Source: PoT sp049331405 (GTDB lineage Bacteria > Planctomycetota > Planctomycetia > Isosphaerales > Isosphaeraceae). From it: DNA of 64,000 nucleotides. Below, piece after piece: positions 39,064 through 48,873 of the stretch (position 1 is the first letter of the stretch; every line of letters begins with the position of its first letter). Below the pieces are notes generated by a model that saw only the letters and a list, made by a program, of their open reading frames with translations, was not told the DNA's origin and made no database searches. The stretch is taken from positions 434,001-498,000 of the forward strand of contig NZ_CP186274.1 of assembly GCF_049331405.1 (NCBI RefSeq). The letters run 5' to 3'. The position numbers and the translations under genes were made by a program.

Positions 39064-39168
39064 GCGGTCGATCGCAAACGGGTCGGGTCGACCCGTCCCT
39101 CCTTGCCTCGCCTTGATCCAGCACGAAACCTTGTTCTCAGTGAATCCAACGCACACGGAGAAGCGTCA

Positions 39169-40308
39169 ATGCCGACGGTACCGACGAGCGACCTGAAGAT
39201 CACCTCTGTGGAGGCGATCTACCTGCGCCATTCCCAGGTCAAGACGCAGTGCGACAGCGGCCAGGACGCGCTCGTGGTCAAGATCACGACCGACTCGGGG
39301 GTCGTCGGCTACGGCGAGGTCGACTCGGCCCCGCTCGCGGCGAAGGCCGCCATCGAGGGGCCGTTCTCGCACACCGCGACCACCGGCCTGGGGCACGTGC
39401 TGATCGGCGAGGACCCGTTCCGCACCGAGTACCTCTGGCAGAAGATGTACCGGGCCAACATCTATGCCGGACGTCGCGGGATCGCCATCCACGCGATGAG
39501 CGGCATCGACATGGCCCTCTGGGACATCAAGGGCAAGGTCCTCGGCCAGCCGATCTGGCGGCTCCTCGGCGGCGGCTTCACCGAGTCCCTCCGACCCTAC
39601 GCCAGCACCCTCTTCGGCGCCACCCCCGAGGAGACCGGCGAGCGCGCCCGTCGCTTCGCCGGCCAGGGTTTCACGGCGGTCAAGTTCGGCTGGGATCCGA
39701 TGGGCAAGGACGCGAAGACCGACGTCGCCCTCGTCCGCGAGGCCCGCAAGGGGCTCGGCGATGACATCGACCTGATGATCGACGCCGGGCTCGTCTACGA
39801 CGCCAAGACGGCCATCCAGCGGGCCAAGGCCTTCGAGCAGTATGACCCGTTCTGGTTCGAAGAGCCGCTCCTGCCGGATGACTACGAGGGCTACGCCAAG
39901 CTCTCCGCCGCCTCGACGCTCCGCATCGCCGCCGGCGAGGAAGAGAGCGAGCGGAAGTCGTTCCTGCAACTGATGGACGTGGGCAAGATCGACGTCGTGC
40001 AGGTCGACCTGACCCGCTGCGGCGGCTTCACCGAGGCCATCAAGATCGCCGCCCTCGCCGCCGACCGCGGCCTGCCGGTCGTCAACCACGGCTTCACCAC
40101 GTACCTGAACGTCGCCGCCGCCCTCCACTTCCTCGCGAGCGTCCCCAACACGATGGGCCTGCTCGAGTTCGTGGTGGAAGAAGGCACGGTCCTCCGCCAC
40201 TCGATCAGCGAGCCGATCCGCGCCGTGGACGGCCGCGTCGCCGTCCCGACCGCCCCCGGCCTCGGCCTCGAGATCGACGAGAAGCAGTGGGAGAAGTTCC
40301 GCGCCTGA
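39169..40308 (+). CDS. Mandelate racemase/muconate lactonizing enzyme (enolase superfamily)
   Basis: A 379-residue barrel enzyme. Metal ligands: D205 (MIDAG), E231/E232 (WFEEP) and E257 (AAGEEE). A catalytic lysine lies at K172 (VKFGWD), and the His-Asp dyad H307 (VNHGF) with D280 (VDLTRCGG) places it in the mandelate racemase subgroup. In many members a second Lys or His sits two residues after the first Lys; here that position is Gly (KFG). Members abstract a proton next to a carboxylate and usually dehydrate sugar acids. With the MFS transporter (105 bases upstream) and the LysR regulator this suggests sugar-acid catabolism. ATG 39169 has GGAG upstream. Confidence 0.92.
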   Translation: MPTVPTSDLKITSVEAIYLRHSQVKTQCDSGQDALVVKITTDSGVVGYGEVDSAPLAAKAAIEGPFSHTATTGLGHVLIGEDPFRTEYLWQKMYRANIYAGRRGIAIHAMSGIDMALWDIKGKVLGQPIWRLLGGGFTESLRPYASTLFGATPEETGERARRFAGQGFTAVKFGWDPMGKDAKTDVALVREARKGLGDDIDLMIDAGLVYDAKTAIQRAKAFEQYDPFWFEEPLLPDDYEGYAKLSAASTLRIAAGEEESERKSFLQLMDVGKIDVVQVDLTRCGGFTEAIKIAALAADRGLPVVNHGFTTYLNVAAALHFLASVPNTMGLLEFVVEEGTVLRHSISEPIRAVDGRVAVPTAPGLGLEIDEKQWEKFRA

Positions 40309-40325
40309 GTTTGAACGAGAGATCT

Positions 40326-40356
40326 CCGTCGGCATCGCCTTGGGCGATGCCGGCGG
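40326..40356 (+). terminator. Hairpin between convergent genes
   Basis: Ten perfect base pairs (40330-40339 with 40343-40352) around a three-base loop, extended outward by about four more pairs including one G-T. It lies 17 bases after the enolase-family stop. No T-run on either side, so intrinsic termination is uncertain. Confidence 0.4.
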
Positions 40357-40374
40357 GGGCTCTACCTGGTCCCA

Positions 40375-40836
40375 CTACGATTGTGGCCTCTCCGGGCTGC
40401 CCACGACGGGGAACCGCTCTGTCGCTGCCCGAACCTGCGAGATGATCGCCGGCAGATAGGTCTGGTCGAAGCCGATGCGGAACTCCAGGGAGTTGCCGTC
40501 CATCATCGCGTCGACCAACCGCCCGCGAAGCTCGACGTGTCCACGCCCATCCCCGATCAGCTTGAAGTCGATCCATCCTTCGAGGGTGTCGAACGACGCC
40601 TCTCCGCTCAACCCTTCATATAACCTCACCAGTGCGGGCAGGAACGCGGCCAGATCCTCGTTTCGGATCATGCCGTCGAGGTTCCCTCGGAACGCCCCGC
40701 AACATACCTCGACCTTGCAGCCGAGCCAGTTCCCATCCCAGTAGTCGTCGGCCTTCGGGTTAGAGCGCCCGTGGAGCGTCAGGGATAGGAATTCGGATCG
40801 CTCGCCGCCAAATCGGATGATGCACATCGTCCGCAC
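40375..40836 (-). CDS. Small protein resembling WapI-type immunity proteins
   Basis: A 153-residue soluble protein. It contains YWDGNWLGCKVEVCCGAF, then ALVRLYEGLSGEASFDTLEGWI, then GDGRGHVELRGRLVD, then FRIGFDQTYLPAIISQV. From memory this pattern matches small proteins annotated as WapI-family immunity proteins, which neutralise toxins; I could not verify the family. No toxin gene is seen in the window, so it could equally be an orphan immunity protein. It follows the zinc-ribbon gene by 79 bases on the same strand. Confidence 0.7.
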   Translation of the reverse strand: MRTMCIIRFGGERSEFLSLTLHGRSNPKADDYWDGNWLGCKVEVCCGAFRGNLDGMIRNEDLAAFLPALVRLYEGLSGEASFDTLEGWIDFKLIGDGRGHVELRGRLVDAMMDGNSLEFRIGFDQTYLPAIISQVRAATERFPVVGSPERPQS

Positions 40837-40915
40837 CGAGGGTGTGGCTTTCGCTGGTTTTGAGCCAATGCCGGCGGGTCAACCAGCGTCAACCAGAAGG
40901 TTCACTTCCTCGAGC

Positions 40916-42406
40916 TCAGGGTTCGATCTCGATCTTCCAATCGCCGTCGGCTTTGATATCGAAGATGTAGGTCCCGTCGTCCTTGATGTTCACGGCTTGC
41001 GAACCGTCACATTCGCCGATCTCATTAACGATCCCTTCGATATACTTTCCTCGGTCATCCAGTAGCTTCACGGAAAAATGTCCCTTTCCGGAATGCTTGA
41101 ATTTGAATCTATACAAGATGTCGCCAAGATTGAATTGCCTTGATGCCATGGTTCCTGTGCCTTCGAAGGAGTAAGACGGATCGGCATCGTGAGGGATGGG
41201 CTGCCTGATCACAATCTGCCACTTACCATCAGCTTTGACGTTGAGGATGTGGTTGCCCGTCTTCTCGACTCGGACCGCCCTTGACATAAAGCAGTGACCG
41301 ATCTCATTTGCGAGATGCTCGGTATTCTCTCCCCCACTGTCGAGGAGTTTGACCATGAAATTGCTCGATCCATTATGAAACAAGGTTACGACAGCCAACC
41401 CCTCCTTCAGGAAGAATTCTTCGGTCGCTTGCTGCCCGAATCCACTGAGGTCGATCTTATTACGCTCTTCCAATTGCAGTCGTGCAGCCTCCTTGGCGGC
41501 TCGCTCGGCGGCGACTCTCGCCCGTGCCTCCTGATTTGCTTTCTTGAGCTCCTCGGCCGCACGCTCCTTCTCGAGCTTCTCCAGGCGTTCCGCCTCGGCC
41601 CTGGCTAGGCGTTCCGCCTCGGCCTGTCGCTTCGCCTCCTCGCGGCGGGCTCGCTCCGCGGGCAGGGCGGCCAGTAAGTTCTGCTTGTATCGTTCCTTCA
41701 CGCCCTTGAAGTCGGGCTGGAGTTTCGAAGTAATTTCCTCGATATTCGATTCGGCGCCGGCCATTGCGTCTTCCGGAAATACGGATAAGAAGGCCTTTGC
41801 GAATTCGGGATCCGAGACCGCTTCCACGAATTTGACGACCTCGGTCACATGCTTTCTATTCGAATCGTTCAAATCTCCGACCCGTGATTTGAGCGAAGTG
41901 ATCGCGTCTTCGATCTTGCCCTCGTCCAGCCACTTCTCGGCCGAGGCGATGAATTTGGCCTCCGTGGCGTCGCGCTTCTTCACGCGGGCCTGCTCGAGGA
42001 GTGCTTTCGCACTCGAGAACTCGGTCGCATTCCGGATCGTGAGGCTGCCTTCGAGCAGGGAGATGGCCTCGTCGTGCCGGCCTTTGTCCAGGAGGTTTTG
42101 CGCATCCGAGGTGTTTTGCACGACGGCTCGATTTGCGTTGTCCCGTTGGCGCTTGTTGACGAACTGAATGCTCAACATGGCAAAGATGGCGAGCCCGAAC
42201 GCGAAACCGGACCAGAGGAGACGCTCGCGGCTCCTGCCCTTCGGCATTTCCGGCTCGGGTTCGACGAATTCCGGTTCAACCAACTCGTCGGGAGGGCTGT
42301 CCACCTTGAGCAACTGGCCGCAGAACGGGCACTTGACGGTCTTCCCGAGCTGTTCGTCCCTAACTTTGAGCGTCTTACCGCATTCACAAGCGATAGGTAT
42401 GGCCAT
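40916..42406 (-). CDS. Zinc-ribbon membrane protein with coiled coil and duplicated C-terminal beta domain
   Basis: A 496-residue protein of unknown function. Four cysteines (7, 9, 26, 29) form an N-terminal zinc ribbon. A membrane helix at 64-83 (LWSGFAFGLAIFAMLSIQFV) follows. The middle consists of helices, then a long Ala/Glu/Arg coiled coil. The C terminus has two copies of a ~75-residue domain (about 325-400 and 420-496) sharing F-H-x-G, the MVKLLD / SVKLLD strand, NEIG-C, and KADGKW / KADGDW endings. ATG 42406 precedes the zinc ribbon; longer starts look noncoding. The duplicated domain presumably lies outside the cytoplasm. Confidence 0.85.
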   Translation of the reverse strand: MAIPIACECGKTLKVRDEQLGKTVKCPFCGQLLKVDSPPDELVEPEFVEPEPEMPKGRSRERLLWSGFAFGLAIFAMLSIQFVNKRQRDNANRAVVQNTSDAQNLLDKGRHDEAISLLEGSLTIRNATEFSSAKALLEQARVKKRDATEAKFIASAEKWLDEGKIEDAITSLKSRVGDLNDSNRKHVTEVVKFVEAVSDPEFAKAFLSVFPEDAMAGAESNIEEITSKLQPDFKGVKERYKQNLLAALPAERARREEAKRQAEAERLARAEAERLEKLEKERAAEELKKANQEARARVAAERAAKEAARLQLEERNKIDLSGFGQQATEEFFLKEGLAVVTLFHNGSSNFMVKLLDSGGENTEHLANEIGHCFMSRAVRVEKTGNHILNVKADGKWQIVIRQPIPHDADPSYSFEGTGTMASRQFNLGDILYRFKFKHSGKGHFSVKLLDDRGKYIEGIVNEIGECDGSQAVNIKDDGTYIFDIKADGDWKIEIEP

Positions 42407-43030
42407 GGTCTCGATCCCGATCGAACAGCCTTGATGATGGATGAAAGAAGGCACGGGCCAACAGAAATCCCTGCCGTCGGTTGTGCCGGGTCAGGTGTCC
42501 ACTAGATTAGCCTTTGTATCCTCTTCGTATCCAGATCGGATTCCTTCGCTCACTTCCAAAATCCCTCGACGCGACGGCCGGTGGTGACGATGGCTTGCGT
42601 GAATGTTGCTGCGAGGTTTGGTCGTCAATTCGTCGGGTTGAGCCATGGGGTTGGGCGTGATTTGTGAACACCGCGTCAGGCTTTGATCGGCTCGCGATAT
42701 ACCCGGTCTGCCGTAATGCGCGATATAGGCGGTTCGATCGTTGCTCGTGCGATACATGGACGGGATGCACCAGGCGGAATGCAACGCAATCGCGGCGCAA
42801 TGGGGAGAAGTGGTCTCGATCCTGCTCGGCGAAATTGCGGGTTTAAGCGCGTTGCATGGGTCTCGATGGTCGCAACTTCGGCCCGGTCGAGATCCGCCGG
42901 CTTCTTGGAGTTTTGGGGGTTCAGGAGTCCGATATCAGAGACGTCGTGTGCATCCCCTCAAGGCCGAGGGTCGGATCAGCACGAGTTCTAGTCGGACTTC
43001 ACTCTCCGCGCTTCTCTGGAGCTAATTCCA
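42407..43030 (+). other. Intergenic region between divergent genes
   Basis: About 620 bases. Several short ORFs on both strands lack ribosome sites and recognisable sequence. The region is less GC-rich than its flanks around 42640-42740 and should contain promoters for both neighbours. No repeat or riboswitch is evident. Confidence 0.35.
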
Positions 43031-46000
43031 ATGCGGTTTTCCGACGTGAGGCGTAACCTTCCGGGTTTTGCCCGATCTTCGGGTCCAGAACGTCGAGGCA
43101 TGCGAAGGCGTCGGGTCGAACCGTTGGCGCTGGAGGCGCTGGAGATCCGGGTGACGCCCGCGACGAGTACCTGGACCGGCGCAGTCAGCGGCGCGTGGTC
43201 GGAGGCCGGCAACTGGGACGTGGCCCCCGCCAACGGCAACGACCTCGTCTTCCCGTCGACGGCGGCGAACCTGTCGAACAATAACGACCTGACCTCCGTC
43301 GACCAGTTCGCCTCGCTGACGATTCAGGCCGGCGGCTACACCCTGGCCGGGAATGCCATCAACCTGAACGGGCCGATCGACGCCTCGCAGGCCACCGGCA
43401 ATAGCACGCTCTCTCTGCCGATCGTGGTCGGCGGCTCGACCACCGTCACGGTGGATAACGCCGCGGGCTCATTGACGGCCAGCGGCGTGATCAGCGGCGC
43501 GGGCGGCCTGACCAAGGCAGGGCCGGGCTCCCTGATCCTCTCGAGCCCCAACACGTATAACGCCGCGACCACGGTATCGGGCGGCAAGCTCCAGGTCGAC
43601 GGGACCCAGAACGCCAGCGCCGTGACGGTGGGCTCGGGCGCGACGCTGTCGGGCGTCGGTACGGTCGGTCCTGTCACGTCCAATTCGGGGACGATCGCCC
43701 CGGGAGATACCGGCACGGGCATCCTGACGGATAGCGGCACCCTGACGATGGGGACGGGCTCCACGCTCGTCGTGCCCATCAACGGCACGACGGCCGGCAC
43801 CGAATACAGCCAGTTGAAGGTGGCCGGGCAGGTCAACATCACCGGCGCGACCCTGAACGCGACCCTCGGCTTCACGCCGACGGCCCACGAGCAGATCGTC
43901 GTCATCGACAACACAGGCTCGCAGGCGGTGACCGGCACGTTCAACGGGCTGGCGGAAGGGGCCGAGCTGACGCTCAACGGCGAAGAATTCCAGATCAGCT
44001 ATAAGGGGGGAGACGGCAATGACGTCGTCCTGACCCACCTCCTCGATAGCAGCACGGCGGTGACCAGCACGCCGGCCTCGCCGGTCGTCGGCCAGTCGGT
44101 CACGCTCACGGCGACCGTCACGGGCACGGCGTCGCAGACCCCCGCTGGCTCGGTCGAGTTCTTCAACGGGGCGACCTCGCTCGGCTCAACGACCCTGGTC
44201 AACGGCGTGGGCACGCTCCAGTTGACGAACCTGCCCGTCGGGGCCAACTCGATCACGGCGAAATACAAGGGCGACATCAACTTCGCCGCCAGCACCTCGC
44301 CCGTATCGACGGTGACGATCGGCCAGGCCGCCACGACCACGGCCTTGACGGCGACCCCGAACCCGTCTCCCTTCGGCCAGTCGGTCACGATGACCGCGAC
44401 CGTCTCCGTGACGAGTCCCGGCGCGGGGAGCCCGACCGGCCAGGTCGAGTTCTTCAGCGGCACGACCTCGCTGGGGACCGTCTCGATCACCAACGGCACG
44501 GCCTCGCTCCAGACGACCGACATCCCCACCGGCACCAACACGCTGACGGCCCAGTACAAGGGTGACGGCAACTTCCAGGTGAGCACCTCGCCGGGCCTGG
44601 CCCAGACCATCTCCGCCACCGCGGCGACGACCACGGCTCTTTCGACCTCCGCCTCCTCGACGACCTTCGGGCAGTCGATCACCCTGACGGCGAACGTCTC
44701 GCCGAACGCGTCGAGCTCCACCACCCTGACGGGCTCGGTCCAGTTCTTCAGCGGCACGACCTCGCTGGGCACGTCGACCCTGACCAACGGCGTCGCGACC
44801 CTGGCGACCACGGCCTTGCCCGTCGGCAGCGACGCGGTGACCGCCAAGTACCTGGGCGACTCGAACTTCGCCCCGAGCACCTCGGCCGCCTCGACGGTGA
44901 CGGTCTCCCAGGCGTCCACGACCACGTCGCTGACGGCGACGCCGAACCCGTCGCCGTTCGGCCAGCCGGTGACCCTGACGGCCACGATCTCCCCGGTCAG
45001 CCCGGGTACGGGCACGGCTTCGGGAACGGTCGAGTTCTTCAGCGGGACGACCTCGCTGGGCACGGCGACCCTCGCCGGCGGCGTCGCGACCCTGAAGCCG
45101 ACGAACATCCCGGTCGGCACCAACTCGATCACCGCCCACTACCAGGGCGACACCAATTTCACCGCCAGCACGTCGACCGCCGTTTCCCAGACGGTGACCC
45201 CGACCGCCGCCACGACGACGAGCCTGACGACCTCGGCCTCCTCGATCGTCTTCGGGCAGTCGGTGACGCTGACGGCGAACGTGGCCCCCTCGGCGTCGAG
45301 CTCGAGCACCATCTCCGGGTCGGTCGAGTTCTTCAGTGGTTCGACCTCGCTCGGCACGGGCACAATCGCCAACGGCGTCGCCACGCTGAACACGACCGCC
45401 TTGCCGCTCGGCAGCGACTCGATCACGGCGAAGTACCTGGGCGACTCCAACTTCTCTCCGAGCACCTCGGCCGCATCGACGGTGACCGTGGCGCAGGCCG
45501 CGACGACCTCGACCCTGACCGCCGCCCCGAGCCCGGCGGCCGTCGGCCAGACGGTCACGCTCACGGCGACCATCAAGGCGACGAGCCCCGGCTCGGGCAC
45601 GCCGACGGGGACCGTCGAGTTCTTCAACGGCACCACGTCGCTGGGCACGGGCACGGTCAACAGCAGCGGCATCGCGACCTTGCAGACGCTCTCGCTGCCG
45701 CTCGGTTCCAACTCCCTGACGGCGGTGTACTCGGGCGACACGAACTTCACCACCAGCACGTCGCCGGCCTTCACCGAGAACATCCTCCAGGGCTCCACGA
45801 CCACCGTCAACACGTCGTCCTCGTCCATCGTCTTCGGCCAGTCGGTGACGCTCACGGCGACCGTGAGCCGCAGCGGCACCGGGTCCGCCACGCCGACGGG
45901 GACAGTCCAGTTCTTCAGCGGGTCGACCTCGCTGGGGACCGGGACGCTCACCAACGGCACGGCCACCCTGCAATCGTCGGCGATCCCCACCGGCACGAAC

Positions 46001-47128
46001 TCGATCACGGCCGTCTACCAGGGGGATTCGACCTTCGCGTCGAGCACCTCGGCCGCGATCACCATCAGCGTGACCCAGGCCTCGACGCTGACGACGCTGA
46101 CGGCGAATCCGACGGCGTCTTCGCTGGGTCAGACCGTCACGCTGACGGCCGCGGTCACGGCGGTGAGCCCGGGCTCGGGCACGCCGACGGGTACGGTCAC
46201 GTTCAGCAACGGGTCGACCACCCTGGGGACTGCGACGCTCAGCAACGGCGTCGCCACCTTGACCACGACGGCCCTGCCGCTGGGCACGGCCTCGATCACG
46301 GCGTCGTACGCCAACACGACGAACTTCGCCTCGAGCTCCTCGTCCGCGGCGACGGTGACCGTCAGCACGGCGAACTCCAACACGACGCTGACGGCCTCGC
46401 AGAACCCGTCGCTCGCCGGGCAGCAGATCATCCTGACCGCGACCGTTCGGTCCGCCAACAACCCGACGAATCCGACGATCCCCTCGGGTACCGTGCAGTT
46501 CTTCAACGGTACCACCCTCCTCGGGACCGTGAACCTGGGGGCCACCTCCCAGGCCTCGCTCCTGGTGACGACCTTCGTGCCGGCGGGGACCGCGTCGTTC
46601 ACGGCGGTCTACTCGGGCGACACGAACTACGTGAAGAGCACCTCGAATGCCCTGAGCCAGGTGGTGATCCCGGGCACCACCGCGACGAGCGTGGGGATTA
46701 GCGGCACGGCAACCCCGAACCAGCCGGTCACGTTGACGGCCTTCGTCGGCCCGCTCTATCCGTCCAACGGCCAGCCGACCGGCACCGTGAACTTCCTGGT
46801 CAACGGAAAGGTCGTGGGCTCGGGCACGCTCGTCAACGGCCAGGCCACGCTGTCGGTCTCGAGCCTCCCGGTCGGCACCACCAGCGTCCTTGCGGTGTAC
46901 ACGGGCGACTCGAACTACCAGGGCAGCACCTCGGTGAGCTCGCTGATCACGGTCGGCAACTCCACCCAGTTGTTCGTCAACAAGGTGTACGAGCAGTACC
47001 TCCACACGGCGCCGACCAACGTGGCCCTGACGCGCTGGACTGCCCGCCTCGAGCGAGGTTACCCGGCGGCCAAGTTCGTCCAGACGATCCGTCGCCAGGC
47101 CCTCTCGCAGGCCCGCCGCGGTCACTGA
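43031..47128 (+). CDS. Adhesin-like surface protein: LEPR-XLL-like start, autotransporter-type beta repeats, ten Ig-like repeats, DUF4214-like tail
   Basis: A 1365-residue protein. Residues 1-48 are very basic and end in LALEALEIRVTPA, a divergent LEPR-XLL-like export motif. About 48-335 form an autotransporter-associated beta-strand region (TWTGAVSGAWSEAGNW, GGLTKAGPGSLILSSPNTYN). About 338-1305 are ten tandem Ig-like modules of ~95 residues with GQ(S/T)VTLTATV, GTVEFF(S/N)GTTSLGT and YKGD-NF cores. The last ~55 residues (LFVNKVYEQYLHTAPTNVALTRW) resemble DUF4214-type domains. GGAG stands ten bases before the ATG. Likely a long cell-surface fibre or adhesin. No classical signal peptide or beta-barrel is visible. 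Confidence 0.88.
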   Translation: MRFSDVRRNLPGFARSSGPERRGMRRRRVEPLALEALEIRVTPATSTWTGAVSGAWSEAGNWDVAPANGNDLVFPSTAANLSNNNDLTSVDQFASLTIQAGGYTLAGNAINLNGPIDASQATGNSTLSLPIVVGGSTTVTVDNAAGSLTASGVISGAGGLTKAGPGSLILSSPNTYNAATTVSGGKLQVDGTQNASAVTVGSGATLSGVGTVGPVTSNSGTIAPGDTGTGILTDSGTLTMGTGSTLVVPINGTTAGTEYSQLKVAGQVNITGATLNATLGFTPTAHEQIVVIDNTGSQAVTGTFNGLAEGAELTLNGEEFQISYKGGDGNDVVLTHLLDSSTAVTSTPASPVVGQSVTLTATVTGTASQTPAGSVEFFNGATSLGSTTLVNGVGTLQLTNLPVGANSITAKYKGDINFAASTSPVSTVTIGQAATTTALTATPNPSPFGQSVTMTATVSVTSPGAGSPTGQVEFFSGTTSLGTVSITNGTASLQTTDIPTGTNTLTAQYKGDGNFQVSTSPGLAQTISATAATTTALSTSASSTTFGQSITLTANVSPNASSSTTLTGSVQFFSGTTSLGTSTLTNGVATLATTALPVGSDAVTAKYLGDSNFAPSTSAASTVTVSQASTTTSLTATPNPSPFGQPVTLTATISPVSPGTGTASGTVEFFSGTTSLGTATLAGGVATLKPTNIPVGTNSITAHYQGDTNFTASTSTAVSQTVTPTAATTTSLTTSASSIVFGQSVTLTANVAPSASSSSTISGSVEFFSGSTSLGTGTIANGVATLNTTALPLGSDSITAKYLGDSNFSPSTSAASTVTVAQAATTSTLTAAPSPAAVGQTVTLTATIKATSPGSGTPTGTVEFFNGTTSLGTGTVNSSGIATLQTLSLPLGSNSLTAVYSGDTNFTTSTSPAFTENILQGSTTTVNTSSSSIVFGQSVTLTATVSRSGTGSATPTGTVQFFSGSTSLGTGTLTNGTATLQSSAIPTGTNSITAVYQGDSTFASSTSAAITISVTQASTLTTLTANPTASSLGQTVTLTAAVTAVSPGSGTPTGTVTFSNGSTTLGTATLSNGVATLTTTALPLGTASITASYANTTNFASSSSSAATVTVSTANSNTTLTASQNPSLAGQQIILTATVRSANNPTNPTIPSGTVQFFNGTTLLGTVNLGATSQASLLVTTFVPAGTASFTAVYSGDTNYVKSTSNALSQVVIPGTTATSVGISGTATPNQPVTLTAFVGPLYPSNGQPTGTVNFLVNGKVVGSGTLVNGQATLSVSSLPVGTTSVLAVYTGDSNYQGSTSVSSLITVGNSTQLFVNKVYEQYLHTAPTNVALTRWTARLERGYPAAKFVQTIRRQALSQARRGH
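44043..46959 (+). repeat. Ten tandem Ig-like coding repeats
   Basis: About 285-base units within the adhesin-like gene. Modules 2 and 4 share TATPNPSPFGQ and modules 3 and 5 share TSASS-FGQ, so the array grew by duplication of a two-module block. Modules 9 and 10 are the most diverged. Confidence 0.8.
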
Positions 47129-47190
47129 GGCTGATGGCTCATCGAGACGCCTCGGGCTTCGGTCCGGGGCGTCTGAAAATCGATTCCGAT

Positions 47191-47217
47191 GGGGCGGGCC
47201 TTGTGCCCGCCCCTTTT
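47191..47217 (+). terminator. Rho-independent terminator after the adhesin-like gene
   Basis: Nine-base perfect stem (47191-47199 with 47205-47213), five-base loop, then TTTT. It starts 62 bases after the stop. On the opposite strand no T-run follows, so it serves the plus-strand gene; the minus-strand NCS1 gene ends at 47229. Confidence 0.8.
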
Positions 47218-47228
47218 CGTTGGCCCGC

Positions 47229-48737
<1,509 letters not shown>

Positions 48738-48873
48738 CGTCGATCCTCAAGCCGGTGAGCCCAGGTGTTCAACCTCCCAGGCTATCCGAGGAGGGCACGG
48801 CGATCCATCGCGATGTGTCTCGGTTCCATGAACGGTGATGCGGGCATCATCGCGAATGCGTACGTGCCGAGGG

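Noticed and set aside
44186..47125. 979-residue open frame antisense to the Ig-repeat gene
   Set aside because: Its apparent repeats mirror the Ig-like repeats; Arg/Gly-rich with no domain.
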